Origin: Pseudomonadota bacterium
GTDB taxonomy: Bacteria > Pseudomonadota > Alphaproteobacteria > Rhizobiales > Aestuariivirgaceae
Direction of reading: 5' to 3'
NCBI GenBank assembly: GCA_963205315.1
Contig: CAUJIO010000037.1
Coordinates: 1 to 60,120, forward strand
DNA: 60,120 nucleotides
The notes under the pieces were generated by a model. The model made no database searches. It saw nothing but the letters and a program-made list of their open reading frames with translations, and was not told where the DNA came from. Below, piece by piece: positions 48,839 through 57,677 of the stretch. The position numbers and the translations under genes were made by a program. The stretch's first letter is position 1. Every line of letters starts with the position of its first letter.

Positions 48839-49684
48839 TTACTTGTCGCGGTAGACCGTCTGGAACTGCTCGCCCAGGCCGTCGATGCCGAGCTTCATGG
48901 TGTCGCCGGGCTTGAGATAACGCGGCGGCTTCATGCCCATGCCGACGCCGGGCGGCGTGCCGGTGGTGATGATGTCGCCCGGCATCAGGGTGAAGAATTC
49001 CGAGAGATAGGCGACGATGTATTGCACGCCATAGACCATGGTGGCGGTGGTGCCGTTCTGCACGCGCTTGCCGTTCAATTCCAGCCACATGCCGAGTTTC
49101 TGCGGGTTCTTGATCTCGTCCGCCGTCACCATCCACGGGCCGATGGGGCCGAAGGTGTCGTAGCACTTGCCCTTGGTCCATTGGCCGGAGCGCTCGATCT
49201 GGAAGGCGCGCTCGGACAGGTCGTTGACGACGCAATAGCCCGCCACATGCGCCATGGCGTCCTTCTTCTTGATGTTCTTGGCCTTGGTACCGATGACGAC
49301 GCCCAGTTCCACTTCCCAGTCCGACTTCTTGGACTTGGGCGGAATGGTCACGTCGTCGTTGGGGCCGACGATGCAGCTGGTGTGCTTGGTGAAGATGATC
49401 GGCTCCGGCGGCACGGTGAGGCCGGACTCGGCGGCGTGGTCGGAATAGTTGAGGCCGATGGCCACGAATTTCTGCGGATTGGCGACGCAGGCACCGATGC
49501 GGGGCTTGCCCTTCACCAGCGGCAGCGATTCCGGCTTGATCTTCCTGAGGCGCGCCAGGCCCTTGGGGCCGATGGTCTCGCCATTGATGTCGGGAATGAC
49601 GGCGGAGAGATCGCGGATCTTCCCCTCGCTGTCGAGCAGGCCCGGCTTTTCCTTGCCGACCGGACCGTAACGCAGAAGTTTCAT
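48839..49684 (-). CDS. Fumarylacetoacetate hydrolase (FAH) family protein
   Basis: The 281-residue enzyme begins MKLLRYGPVGKEKPGLLDS and has FVAIGLNYSDHAAESG, DWEVELGVVIG (metal-binding Glu) and GYCVVNDLSERAFQ, then GDIITTGTPPGVGMG. Relatives hydrolyse C-C bonds in 3-oxo acids, isomerise, or decarboxylate oxaloacetate; the substrate is not deducible. Its ATG overlaps the upstream gene stop by four bases, so it belongs to the lut operon end. Confidence 0.92.
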   Translation of the reverse strand: MKLLRYGPVGKEKPGLLDSEGKIRDLSAVIPDINGETIGPKGLARLRKIKPESLPLVKGKPRIGACVANPQKFVAIGLNYSDHAAESGLTVPPEPIIFTKHTSCIVGPNDDVTIPPKSKKSDWEVELGVVIGTKAKNIKKKDAMAHVAGYCVVNDLSERAFQIERSGQWTKGKCYDTFGPIGPWMVTADEIKNPQKLGMWLELNGKRVQNGTTATMVYGVQYIVAYLSEFFTLMPGDIITTGTPPGVGMGMKPPRYLKPGDTMKLGIDGLGEQFQTVYRDK

Positions 49685-50268
49685 GTGGTGCCCCATTGAA
49701 GCGCGGTTGAATGCCAGCGCGGTTTATACCCGTTGCGCAAAATGGCCGCGATTGACGGCGCTGTCAAAACTTTCCCCTGCAGGGTGGCATTGCGCGGAAC
49801 ACGTTCCGCATAACCGGCAAAGGACCAGCGCAGCAGTTGCTCGCCGCGGACGGCGAAGGCGGCGCCGCCGATGTCGATCATGACGCCATCGGGGAGGCCC
49901 GCGAGGTCCTCCTGCCGGGGTGGCCGTAGCCGTTCGTCATGCAGCACGCGGTCGAAGTCCGCTACTCTGCGTTCGCCCAGAAACGCCTTGGCCTCCTGCC
50001 TGCGGCAGAAGAAGCAGGGCCGGTGGCCCGCCGCAAGTGCGGTCACCTCATCGAGGAAGAACAGCGAGGTGTAGCCCGTGCCCATCGGCTCATGATGCGC
50101 GTCCTTCCAGTGCAGCTCGCAGCAGATCCAATGCGAACTGGCCCAGCGCCTGTTGCCCAGCGTCCGGTCGTCGCGGTGAAACCTGCCGCCACGATTGCCC
50201 AGCATGGTGCCGCGCTCGGCCACGGCGTGAAGTGCGCCCCATGGGTCGACGCGGTTCTGCAGGCTCAC
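49681..50268 (-). CDS. Uncharacterised protein with Ada-like Cys segment
   Basis: The 195-residue protein starts at GTG 50268 inside the preceding stop (GTGA). Residues about 35-95 include WICCELHWKDAH and FFLDEVTALAAGHRPCFFCRR. The last segment resembles the zinc-binding end of Ada (EALAAGFRPCKRC), so a Cys4-type metal site is possible, with the vicinal Cys pair as partners. I recall homologs annotated only as hypothetical in Rhizobiales. No signal peptide is seen, so it is cytoplasmic. Function is unknown. Confidence 0.72.
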   Translation of the reverse strand: MSLQNRVDPWGALHAVAERGTMLGNRGGRFHRDDRTLGNRRWASSHWICCELHWKDAHHEPMGTGYTSLFFLDEVTALAAGHRPCFFCRRQEAKAFLGERRVADFDRVLHDERLRPPRQEDLAGLPDGVMIDIGGAAFAVRGEQLLRWSFAGYAERVPRNATLQGKVLTAPSIAAILRNGYKPRWHSTALQWGTT

Positions 50269-50762
50269 TTCCGGCTGGGCGGGTTCTCGGAACAGCCCGC
50301 GGCGCCGAAGGGATTGTTCATGTCGCAGCCACTCGCCCGGCGAATGTCATCGGGATAGCTGTAGGGACGCTCGTTGCACATGACCTGGGCCAGCAATTTC
50401 TTCTTCTTCCACACCTCGACCGCCGCGCCATCGCCTTCGCCGAAGATGCGGTAGGTGTAGCCCTTGTTGGCGAAGCGCAACGACCAGACATAGGTCGACT
50501 TGTCGAAAGCATGGGCAAAGGACATTGCCGATTTGCCCTGCCTGCGATCCTCTGGAAAGATCAGTTCGGGCGCGCCTTCCGGTCCATAGCGGTATTGCAG
50601 CGACTGGTATCCGCCGGCTGCGTCGTCACGCACCGCACAGAGCTGGATGAATTTCGTCTCGTCCTTGGTGACGCAGGAGAACAGTGTTGCCTCGTCATCG
50701 GCACAGGCCAGCGCCTGCGCCGGCAGACATGCAAGAGCCAGGCTAGCGGACAATAATGACAT
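50265..50762 (-). CDS. Secreted Cys-containing protein of unknown function
   Basis: The 165-residue protein has a signal peptide (SLLSASLALACLPAQALA) and a mature part with six cysteines, including CADDE, FSCV, LCAV, VMCNERP, GCDM and GCSEN, a number that suits three disulfides. It starts at ATG 50762 (or ATG 50780), overlapping the lutC end by about 20 bases. No family recognised. The overlap places it in the lutABC transcript. Confidence 0.7.
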   Translation of the reverse strand: MSLLSASLALACLPAQALACADDEATLFSCVTKDETKFIQLCAVRDDAAGGYQSLQYRYGPEGAPELIFPEDRRQGKSAMSFAHAFDKSTYVWSLRFANKGYTYRIFGEGDGAAVEVWKKKKLLAQVMCNERPYSYPDDIRRASGCDMNNPFGAAGCSENPPSRK

Positions 50763-51408
50763 GCATGTTCTTGGGACCATGGGCGGGCCTCACGATGGTT
50801 TGCTCGATGTCGCCAGTCCGCGACGGGCCGGAAATCATGTTGACGGTGCGCGGCATGGTGCCTTCGCCGAATTGGCCGCGCAGCTTGCTCCATGCCTCTT
50901 CATAGCTGGCGAAAATATTCGCGGCCTCGAGCACGACGATGTGCACTTCCGGCAGGAAGTTGAGCGTCGTCGGGTTGTCCTGTCCCGATGTCTGGATAAT
51001 GGTGCCGGACTCGGCCACCCCGGCGAAGGCGCGGGTGATCGAGGCGCGGTCGCTTTCCTCGGCGCGGCCCACGGCGATTTCCAGCGTGCCGCGATGCCAC
51101 GGCAGTTTCGCCAGTACCGCATCCTGGCCACGGCGCAGTTGGGCGGGCAAATTGCTGTTGCGCAGGTAGTCGGCGGCGGCGTGCGGCACATCGTTGATGT
51201 CGTTCACGACTTCGACGGAGCCGCCCACCGCCTGCATCATCTCGGTGAAGACGCGCAGGCGATGCTCGTCATCGCCAATGCCACGGGCCGGGATGAGGTT
51301 GCGCGGGTGCGATGCCAGGTGCGCGTCGACGGCGGCGCGGCGCGCCTCGTCATTGCCTTTCGAGACCTTGGAGCGGATGCGGGCCAGCATGGCGTCACGG
51401 CTGCTCAT
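50743..51408 (-). CDS. lutC: Lactate utilisation protein C
   Basis: Subunit of the LutABC iron-sulfur L-lactate dehydrogenase. The 221-residue product has the LUD domain with AVGRAEESDRASITRAFAGVAESGTI and VVLEAANIFASYEEAW, then MPRTVNMISGPSRTGDIEQTIVRPAHGPK, the signature of YkgG/LutC. Its ATG is embedded in the lutB stop (ATGA). The long frame upstream of 51408 is only lutB antisense coding sequence. Confidence 0.94.
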   Translation of the reverse strand: MSSRDAMLARIRSKVSKGNDEARRAAVDAHLASHPRNLIPARGIGDDEHRLRVFTEMMQAVGGSVEVVNDINDVPHAAADYLRNSNLPAQLRRGQDAVLAKLPWHRGTLEIAVGRAEESDRASITRAFAGVAESGTIIQTSGQDNPTTLNFLPEVHIVVLEAANIFASYEEAWSKLRGQFGEGTMPRTVNMISGPSRTGDIEQTIVRPAHGPKNMHVIIVR

Positions 51409-52823
51409 TTCGCGCGCTCCTTCCACATCTGCTGGAAGGTCTTGCCTTGCGGAGCGGGGAAGTCGCGATATTTCGTCCAGCCCGAAGCGAGCGGCACGTT
51501 GCGCAAGCGGCCCTTGCCGTGGCCCATGTTGGCGAGCACACGGGCGGCGATCCGCGTTCCGAACTGATAGAGCTTCGGGCGCTTGGCGGCGAAGGCCCAG
51601 AAGCGCAGTCCCCAGCGGATTGAAGCCGGCTGCAGGTGGCGCTCGAACTCCTTCTCGCGCCAATGCCGCAGCATCTTCGGCAATGGAATACGCATCGGGC
51701 AGACTTCCTCGCAGCGGCCGCAGAAGGTCGAGGCATTGGGCAGATGCTTGGCATTCTCGATACCGACCAGCGCCGGTGTCACCACCGAGCCGATGGGGCC
51801 GGGATAGACCCAGCCATAGGCATGGCCGCCCACGGCATTGTAGACCGGGCAATGATTGAGGCAGGCGCCGCAGCGGATGCAGCGCAGCATGTCCTGAAAC
51901 TCCGTACCCAGAACATTCGAGCGGCCATTGTCGAGAATGACGACGTGATATTCTTCCGGGCCGTCGGGATCGCCGTCGCGCCTGGGGCCCGTCGACAGCG
52001 TGGTATAATTGGAAAAGTCCTGTCCCGTCGCCGAGCGCGCCAGCACGCGCAGGATGGTGGCGGCATCTTCCAGCGTCGGCACGATCTTCTCGATCGAGGC
52101 GATGACGATGTGGACCTTCGGCAACGTCTGCGTCAGGTCGCCGTTGCCCTCGTTGGTGACGATGATCGAGGTGCCGGTTTCGGCAATGAGAAAATTGGCG
52201 CCGGTGACGCCGGCATCGGCTTCGAAATATTTCTGCCGCAGTACGGTGCGGGCTTCTTCAACGAGGGCCGGGATCTCGGTCAGGTCGCGGTTGGGGTCGA
52301 GATGGGTGTGGGCCTTGCGGAAATCAGCTTCCACCTGATCGCGCGTCAGGTGCACGGCGGGCGCGATGATATGGCTCGGGCGCTCGTTGCGGATCTGGAT
52401 CAGGTACTCGCCGAGATCGGTCTCCACGGGCTGGATGCCGTTGGCCTCGAGATGATGGTTCAAGTCGATCTCTTCCGAGATCATCGACTTGCCCTTGGTG
52501 ACGACGCGGGCATTGGCCTTGCGGCAAATCTCGAGGATCTGCGCGCGGGCCTCTTCCGCCGTCGCGGCCCAGTGCACATGCCCGCCTGAGGCCTGCACCT
52601 TGGCCTCATAGCGCTCGAGATAGATATCGAGATGATCCAGCACATGGTTCTTGATGTCGCGCGACTGGTCGCGCAGCGCATCGAATTCGGGGAGCGCGTC
52701 GCGGGCCACGCTGCGCTTGGTCTGGAAGCGCGGCCCGGTCTCGGTCATGGCATATTGCAGCTGGGAGTCGGCAAGCGCCTTGATGACATTGGCCGGAAAC
52801 GTTGCGGCAGAGGCTTCCATCAT
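51405..52823 (-). CDS. lutB: Lactate utilisation iron-sulfur protein B
   Basis: The 472-residue protein has an N-terminal LUD domain (VVTKGKSMISEEIDLNHHLE, IAETGTSIIVTNEGNGDL) and a ferredoxin-like pair of 4Fe-4S motifs, CIRCGACLNHCPVY and CGRCEEVCPMRIP. It carries electrons from lactate in the LutABC complex. ATG 52823 overlaps the lutA stop. Confidence 0.95.
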   Translation of the reverse strand: MMEASAATFPANVIKALADSQLQYAMTETGPRFQTKRSVARDALPEFDALRDQSRDIKNHVLDHLDIYLERYEAKVQASGGHVHWAATAEEARAQILEICRKANARVVTKGKSMISEEIDLNHHLEANGIQPVETDLGEYLIQIRNERPSHIIAPAVHLTRDQVEADFRKAHTHLDPNRDLTEIPALVEEARTVLRQKYFEADAGVTGANFLIAETGTSIIVTNEGNGDLTQTLPKVHIVIASIEKIVPTLEDAATILRVLARSATGQDFSNYTTLSTGPRRDGDPDGPEEYHVVILDNGRSNVLGTEFQDMLRCIRCGACLNHCPVYNAVGGHAYGWVYPGPIGSVVTPALVGIENAKHLPNASTFCGRCEEVCPMRIPLPKMLRHWREKEFERHLQPASIRWGLRFWAFAAKRPKLYQFGTRIAARVLANMGHGKGRLRNVPLASGWTKYRDFPAPQGKTFQQMWKERAK

Positions 52824-53584
52824 TCGGCCTCCCCGATCGAGGGCGTCGCCATGTCGCCCGCCAGCACTTCGGCGACGTGGCGCACCTTGATGGCTGAGCC
52901 CTCGCGCTTCAGCTTGCCGGCCATGTTCATCAGGCAGCCCAGGTCGCCAGCGATCAGCGTATCGGCACCGGTATCGGCAATATGCTTCAGCTTCTTCTCC
53001 AGCATCTTGTCGGAGATGTCCGGATATTTCACGCAGAAGGTGCCGCCAAAGCCGCAGCAGACGTTCGAGTCGGTCATCTCGCGCAGCGACACGCCTTCGA
53101 CACTGGCCAACAGCTGGCGGGGTTCGGCACTGATGCCGAGTTCACGCAGGCCAGAACAGGAGTCATGATAGGTGGCGCGCGCAGCAAACTGCGCATCGAC
53201 CTTCTGCACCTTCATCACCCGCGTCAGGAACGACACGAGTTCGTAGGTGCGGTGCCCAAGCTCGACGGCTGCGGCATGGTCGGCCGTGCCTTCGGCAAAG
53301 AGTTCGGGGTAATGCTTGACGATCATGCCGGCACACGACCCAGACGGCGCCACGACATAGTCGAACCCCCTGAACGCGGCGATGATATTGCGGGCCAGGG
53401 TCACGGCATCGGCCTTGTCGCCGGAATTATAGGCCGGCTGGCCGCAGCATGTCTGGGTATCGGGGACTTCGACGCGGCAGCCCGCATCCTCCAGCAGCTT
53501 CACCGCAGCAAAGCCGATCGATGGCCGCATCATGTCGACGAGGCAGGTGACAAACAGACCGACGCGCGGGCGAGCTTCAGGCAT
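52820..53584 (-). CDS. lutA: Lactate utilisation protein A (CCG-domain)
   Basis: The 254-residue protein has two cysteine-rich CCG domains with VPDTQTCCGQPAYNSG and DSNVCCGFGGTF, plus APSGSCAGMI and YHDSCSGLRELG, which coordinate iron-sulfur or disulfide redox centres. The start ATG 53584 gives the normal family length; the frame continues upstream into the divergent glcD leader. It is the first gene of lutABC-unknown-unknown-FAH. Confidence 0.95.
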   Translation of the reverse strand: MPEARPRVGLFVTCLVDMMRPSIGFAAVKLLEDAGCRVEVPDTQTCCGQPAYNSGDKADAVTLARNIIAAFRGFDYVVAPSGSCAGMIVKHYPELFAEGTADHAAAVELGHRTYELVSFLTRVMKVQKVDAQFAARATYHDSCSGLRELGISAEPRQLLASVEGVSLREMTDSNVCCGFGGTFCVKYPDISDKMLEKKLKHIADTGADTLIAGDLGCLMNMAGKLKREGSAIKVRHVAEVLAGDMATPSIGEAE

Positions 53585-53744
53585 GGATCCTCTTGGGTCC
53601 TCGGAACAGAGACAGCAGACGACGGGTTTTGCCAGCCCATGGAGGCACCCGCAAGCCCGATTGCTGGCCGCCACCCGCGGGGAGGCCATGCATGGGCGAT
53701 CTTCCGTTGCATTCGGGATCGCTCGGAGGCTATTTCTGGTCGCC

Positions 53745-55235
53745 ATGCTGACCATGCCCGTTCCCGATTCCGCCGTCCTGGCCAAGCGCGACGCGATTGC
53801 CGCAGCGCTCCGCGCCATCGTGCCCGGCGAAGGGGTGATCGCCCAGCCCATCGAGATGCGGGCGTTCGAGACCGACGGCTTGACCGCCTACCGGCAAATG
53901 CCGCTGGTCGTCGTGCTGCCGGAAACCACCGCACAGGTCTCCGAGGTTCTGAAATACGCCCATGCCAATGGCATCAAGGTGGTGCCGCGCGGGGCCGGCA
54001 CCTCGCTGTCAGGCGGGGCGCTGCCGCTGGCGGATGGCATCCTTCTGGGTTTGTCCAAATTCAACCGCGTGCTGGAGATCGACTATGCCAACCGCTGCGC
54101 CGTGGTGCAGCCGGGCGTCACCAATCTCGCCATCACCAAGGCGGTGGAGCACAAGGGCTTCTACTATGCGCCCGACCCGTCCTCGCAGATCGCGTGCACC
54201 ATCGGCGGCAATGTGGCGGAAAATTCCGGCGGCGTGCATTGCCTGAAATACGGCCTCACCGCCAACAACGTGCTCGGCATCGAGATGGTGCTGATCGGCG
54301 GCGAGATCATTCGCCTCGGTGGCAAGCATCTCGATTCGGAGGGCTATGATCTCCTGGGAATCATGACCGGTTCGGAAGGCCTGCTCGGCGTCGTCACCGA
54401 AGTCACCGTGCGCATCTTGCAGAAGCCCGAGACGGCGCGCGCCGTGCTCGTCGGCTTTCCGACCAGCGAGGATGCCGGCACATGCGTCGCCGACATCATT
54501 TCGGCCGGCATCATTCCGGGCGGCATGGAAATGATGGACCGGCCCGCCATCCATGCGGCCGAAGAATTCGTGCATGCCGACTATCCGCTCGATGTCGAAG
54601 CGCTGCTGATCGTCGAACTCGATGGGCCGCAAGTCGAAGTCGATCACCTGATCGAGCGCGTCTCCGCGATCGCCAAGGCCAACCGCTCCTCAACCTTGCG
54701 GATCTCGACATCGGAAGCCGAACGCATGCTGTTCTGGGCCGGGCGCAAGGCGGCCTTTCCGGCGGTCGGGCGCATTTCGCCGGATTACATCTGCATGGAC
54801 GGCACGATCCCGCGGAAGCGTCTGCCTGAAGTCCTGCGCGGCATGACCGAGCTGTCGGCGAAACATCGCCTTCGTGTCGCCAATGTATTTCACGCCGGTG
54901 ACGGCAACCTGCATCCCCTGATCCTGTTCGATGCCAACGACCCGGACGAACTCGACCGCGCCGAGAAATTCGGCGCCGATATCCTGAGGCTCTGCGTCAA
55001 GGTCGGCGGCGTGCTGACGGGCGAGCACGGCGTCGGCATCGAGAAGCGCGACCTGATGCCCGAGATGTTCAGCGAGGACGATCTGGCCCAGCAGATGCGG
55101 GTCAAGTGCGCCTTCGACGATCAAGGCCTGCTGAATCCCGGCAAGGTGTTTCCGACATTGCACCGCTGTGCCGAGCTTGGCCGCATGCATGTGCGCGGCG
55201 GGCAGTTGCCCTTCGCCGATATTCCGAGATTCTGA
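53745..55235 (+). CDS. glcD: Glycolate oxidase subunit GlcD
   Basis: FAD subunit of glycolate oxidase, converting glycolate to glyoxylate. The 496-residue protein has the PCMH FAD domain (VPRGAGTSLSGGALP, CTIGGNVAENSGG, GIMTGSEGLLGVVTEVT) and the C-terminal FAD-oxidase part with FHAGDGNLHPLI and GEHGVGIEKRDLM. The start is ATG 53745 (CGGAGG upstream) or ATG 53754. It is divergent from lutA across 160 bases and overlaps glcE (TGATG). Confidence 0.95.
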   Translation: MLTMPVPDSAVLAKRDAIAAALRAIVPGEGVIAQPIEMRAFETDGLTAYRQMPLVVVLPETTAQVSEVLKYAHANGIKVVPRGAGTSLSGGALPLADGILLGLSKFNRVLEIDYANRCAVVQPGVTNLAITKAVEHKGFYYAPDPSSQIACTIGGNVAENSGGVHCLKYGLTANNVLGIEMVLIGGEIIRLGGKHLDSEGYDLLGIMTGSEGLLGVVTEVTVRILQKPETARAVLVGFPTSEDAGTCVADIISAGIIPGGMEMMDRPAIHAAEEFVHADYPLDVEALLIVELDGPQVEVDHLIERVSAIAKANRSSTLRISTSEAERMLFWAGRKAAFPAVGRISPDYICMDGTIPRKRLPEVLRGMTELSAKHRLRVANVFHAGDGNLHPLILFDANDPDELDRAEKFGADILRLCVKVGGVLTGEHGVGIEKRDLMPEMFSEDDLAQQMRVKCAFDDQGLLNPGKVFPTLHRCAELGRMHVRGGQLPFADIPRF

Positions 55236-56386
55236 TGGCTGACGTGGTGAAGCCGGCAAGCCTTGCCGAACTGGCGGAATGCGTCCGTTCGGCGGACACG
55301 CCATTCGAGATCATCGGCTCCGGCACCAAGCGCGGGCTTGGCCGCCCGGTGCAGGCGGCGCGCACGCTCGACATGTCAGGCTTCTCGGATGTCATCATCT
55401 ATGAGCCGGAAGAACTGATCCTCGAGACCGGTGCCGGCACAAGGCTCGCCGATATCGAGGTGCTGATCGCCGCAAAAGGCCAACAACTGGCCTTCGAGCC
55501 GCCGGACTATTCGCGCGTCCTCGGCAGCGCCCACAGCGGCAGCATCGGCGGGCTCATCGCCTGCAATCTCTCCGGCCCGCGCCGCATCAAGGCCGGGGCG
55601 GCGCGCGACCACATCCTCGGCATTCACGGCGTCACCGGCATGGGCGACATGTTCAAGGCCGGGGCGCGGGTGGTGAAGAACGTCACCGGCTATGACATGC
55701 CGAAGCTGCTGACCGGTTCCTATGGCACGCTGGCCGCCTTGAGCGCCATCATCCTCAAGGTTCTGCCGCGGCCCGAGACCGAAGAGACCATCGTTCTCGA
55801 AGGACTCGACGACACGCAGGCGATCGCTCACATGAGCATCGCCATGCAATCATCCTGTGAAGTATCGGGGGCGGCCCACATTCCGGGCGAAGGCACCTAT
55901 CTCAGGCTCGAAGGTATCGCACCCTCGGTTGCCTACCGGCGCGACCAGCTGGCAAGAACACTGGGCCAGCCCGTGCAAGTGCTGGCGGCCAGAAGTTCGA
56001 TGGCCAAATGGCAAGCCATCCGCGATGCGTCGATGTTCGCGGGCGACCTGACGCGGCCATTGTGGCGGCTATCGGTCACGCCGTCGGATGCGCCCCGCCT
56101 CATCGCTTTGCTCCGTTCACAGATGGATTTGCGTCATTGCCTTGACTGGGCCGGCGGCCTCGTGTGGATCGAAGTGCCTCCGTCCGCCGATGCCGGTGCT
56201 GCGGCCATCAGGACCGCACTGCCGTCGGGCCATGCGATGCTGTTCCGCGCGCCGGACTCGGTGCGCGCCGCCGTCGACGTGTTCCAGCCGCAGGCCCCGG
56301 CGCTGGCCGCCCTGTCGTCGCGGGTCAAGGCCTCCTTCGATCCGAAGGGCCTGTTCAATCCCGGCCGCATGTCGCGGGTGTCCTGA
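55235..56386 (+). CDS. glcE: Glycolate oxidase subunit GlcE
   Basis: Second FAD-binding subunit, 383 residues, shorter than GlcD as in E. coli. It has the PCMH motifs IIGSGTKRGLGRPV, AHSGSIGGLIACNLSGPRR and GARVVKNVTGYDMPKLLTGSYG, typical of GlcE. ATG 55235 shares a base with the glcD stop and its own stop shares a base with glcF, showing tight coupling. Confidence 0.95.
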   Translation: MADVVKPASLAELAECVRSADTPFEIIGSGTKRGLGRPVQAARTLDMSGFSDVIIYEPEELILETGAGTRLADIEVLIAAKGQQLAFEPPDYSRVLGSAHSGSIGGLIACNLSGPRRIKAGAARDHILGIHGVTGMGDMFKAGARVVKNVTGYDMPKLLTGSYGTLAALSAIILKVLPRPETEETIVLEGLDDTQAIAHMSIAMQSSCEVSGAAHIPGEGTYLRLEGIAPSVAYRRDQLARTLGQPVQVLAARSSMAKWQAIRDASMFAGDLTRPLWRLSVTPSDAPRLIALLRSQMDLRHCLDWAGGLVWIEVPPSADAGAAAIRTALPSGHAMLFRAPDSVRAAVDVFQPQAPALAALSSRVKASFDPKGLFNPGRMSRVS

Positions 56387-57675
56387 TGCAAACCACCTTC
56401 ACCGCAGAGCAACTCGCAACGCCGCGCATCGCGGAAGCCAACACCATCCTGCGCAAGTGCGTGCATTGCGGCTTCTGCACCGCCACCTGCCCGACCTATG
56501 TGCTGCTGGGCGACGAACTCGACAGCCCACGCGGCCGCATCTACCTCATCAAGAACATGCTGGAGAGCGGCGAGGCGGCAACCGAACAGACGGTCAAGCA
56601 TGTCGACCGCTGCCTGTCGTGCCTGTCCTGCATGACGACGTGTCCGTCGGGCGTCAACTACATGCACCTGATCGACGAGGCGCGGGCGCATGTCGAGGAA
56701 ACCTACACGCGGCCGTTGTTCGAGCGCCTGCTGCGCGATGTGCTGGCCTTCACCATGCCGCGCCCCAGACTGTTCCGCCTGTCGCTGATCGCGGCAAAAC
56801 TTGCTTCACCACTCAGGCCAGTTGCCGAATCTTTCGGTGCAACGCGCATCGCCGCCCTGCTCGGTCTCGTCCCCAAGACGATGCCGGCACCCGAACGCTT
56901 CGGCGCACCCGGAACCTATCCGGCAATGGGCGAGAAGAAAGGCCGCGTCGCGCTGCTGATGGGGTGTGTGCAGAGCGTGCTCGATCCCGGCATCAATGCC
57001 GCAACGCTGCGCCTCTTGACGCGCCTTGGCTACGAGGTCGTAGTCTCTGGCGAGGAGACCTGCTGCGGTTCGCTCACTCACCACATGGGCAAGGAAACCG
57101 ATGCGCTGACCCGGGTCCGTGGCTCGATTGATCAGTGGACGGACGCCAATGTCGATGCCGTCATCATCACCGCGTCGGGCTGCGGCACGACGATCAAGGA
57201 CTATGGCCACATGCTACGGCTCGATCCCGCCTATGCGGAGAAGGCAGAGGCCATCAGCGCCAAGGCGAAGGACGTCACCGAGTTCTTGGCCCAGCTCGAC
57301 CTTCCGGAAACGAAGATGGCGCTGCGGCTGGCCTATCACTCCGCCTGCTCGATGCAGCATGGCCAGAAGATCAGGAACGAGCCTCTGACTCTCTTGCGCC
57401 GTGCCGGTTTCGAGGTGATGGAAGTGCCGGAAGGATATCTCTGCTGCGGCTCCGCCGGCACCTACAACATCCTGCAGCCAGAGATCGCCACGAGGCTGCG
57501 CGACCGCAAGGTGGCCAATATCGAATCGCTCCAGCCCCAGGCCATCGCCACCGGCAATATCGGCTGCATCACGCAGATCGGCACAGGCACCAGCATTCCC
57601 ATCCTTCATACCATCGAATTGCTCGACTGGGCCTATGGCGGACCAAAACCGCCGAAGCTCGACGGACACGCCTGA
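56386..57675 (+). CDS. glcF: Glycolate oxidase iron-sulfur subunit GlcF
   Basis: The 429-residue subunit passes electrons from the flavin subunits towards the quinone pool. It has two 4Fe-4S motifs, CVHCGFCTATCPTY and CLSCLSCMTTCPSG, and two CCG domains (GEETCCGSLTHHMG, GYLCCGSAGTYN). The malate-synthase-like gene begins two bases after its stop. Confidence 0.95.
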   Translation: MQTTFTAEQLATPRIAEANTILRKCVHCGFCTATCPTYVLLGDELDSPRGRIYLIKNMLESGEAATEQTVKHVDRCLSCLSCMTTCPSGVNYMHLIDEARAHVEETYTRPLFERLLRDVLAFTMPRPRLFRLSLIAAKLASPLRPVAESFGATRIAALLGLVPKTMPAPERFGAPGTYPAMGEKKGRVALLMGCVQSVLDPGINAATLRLLTRLGYEVVVSGEETCCGSLTHHMGKETDALTRVRGSIDQWTDANVDAVIITASGCGTTIKDYGHMLRLDPAYAEKAEAISAKAKDVTEFLAQLDLPETKMALRLAYHSACSMQHGQKIRNEPLTLLRRAGFEVMEVPEGYLCCGSAGTYNILQPEIATRLRDRKVANIESLQPQAIATGNIGCITQIGTGTSIPILHTIELLDWAYGGPKPPKLDGHA

Positions 57676-57677
57676 CC

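Noticed and set aside
53585-53851. N-terminal extension of lutA over the divergent glcD start
   Set aside because: The extra residues are antisense to glcD coding sequence and exceed the family length.
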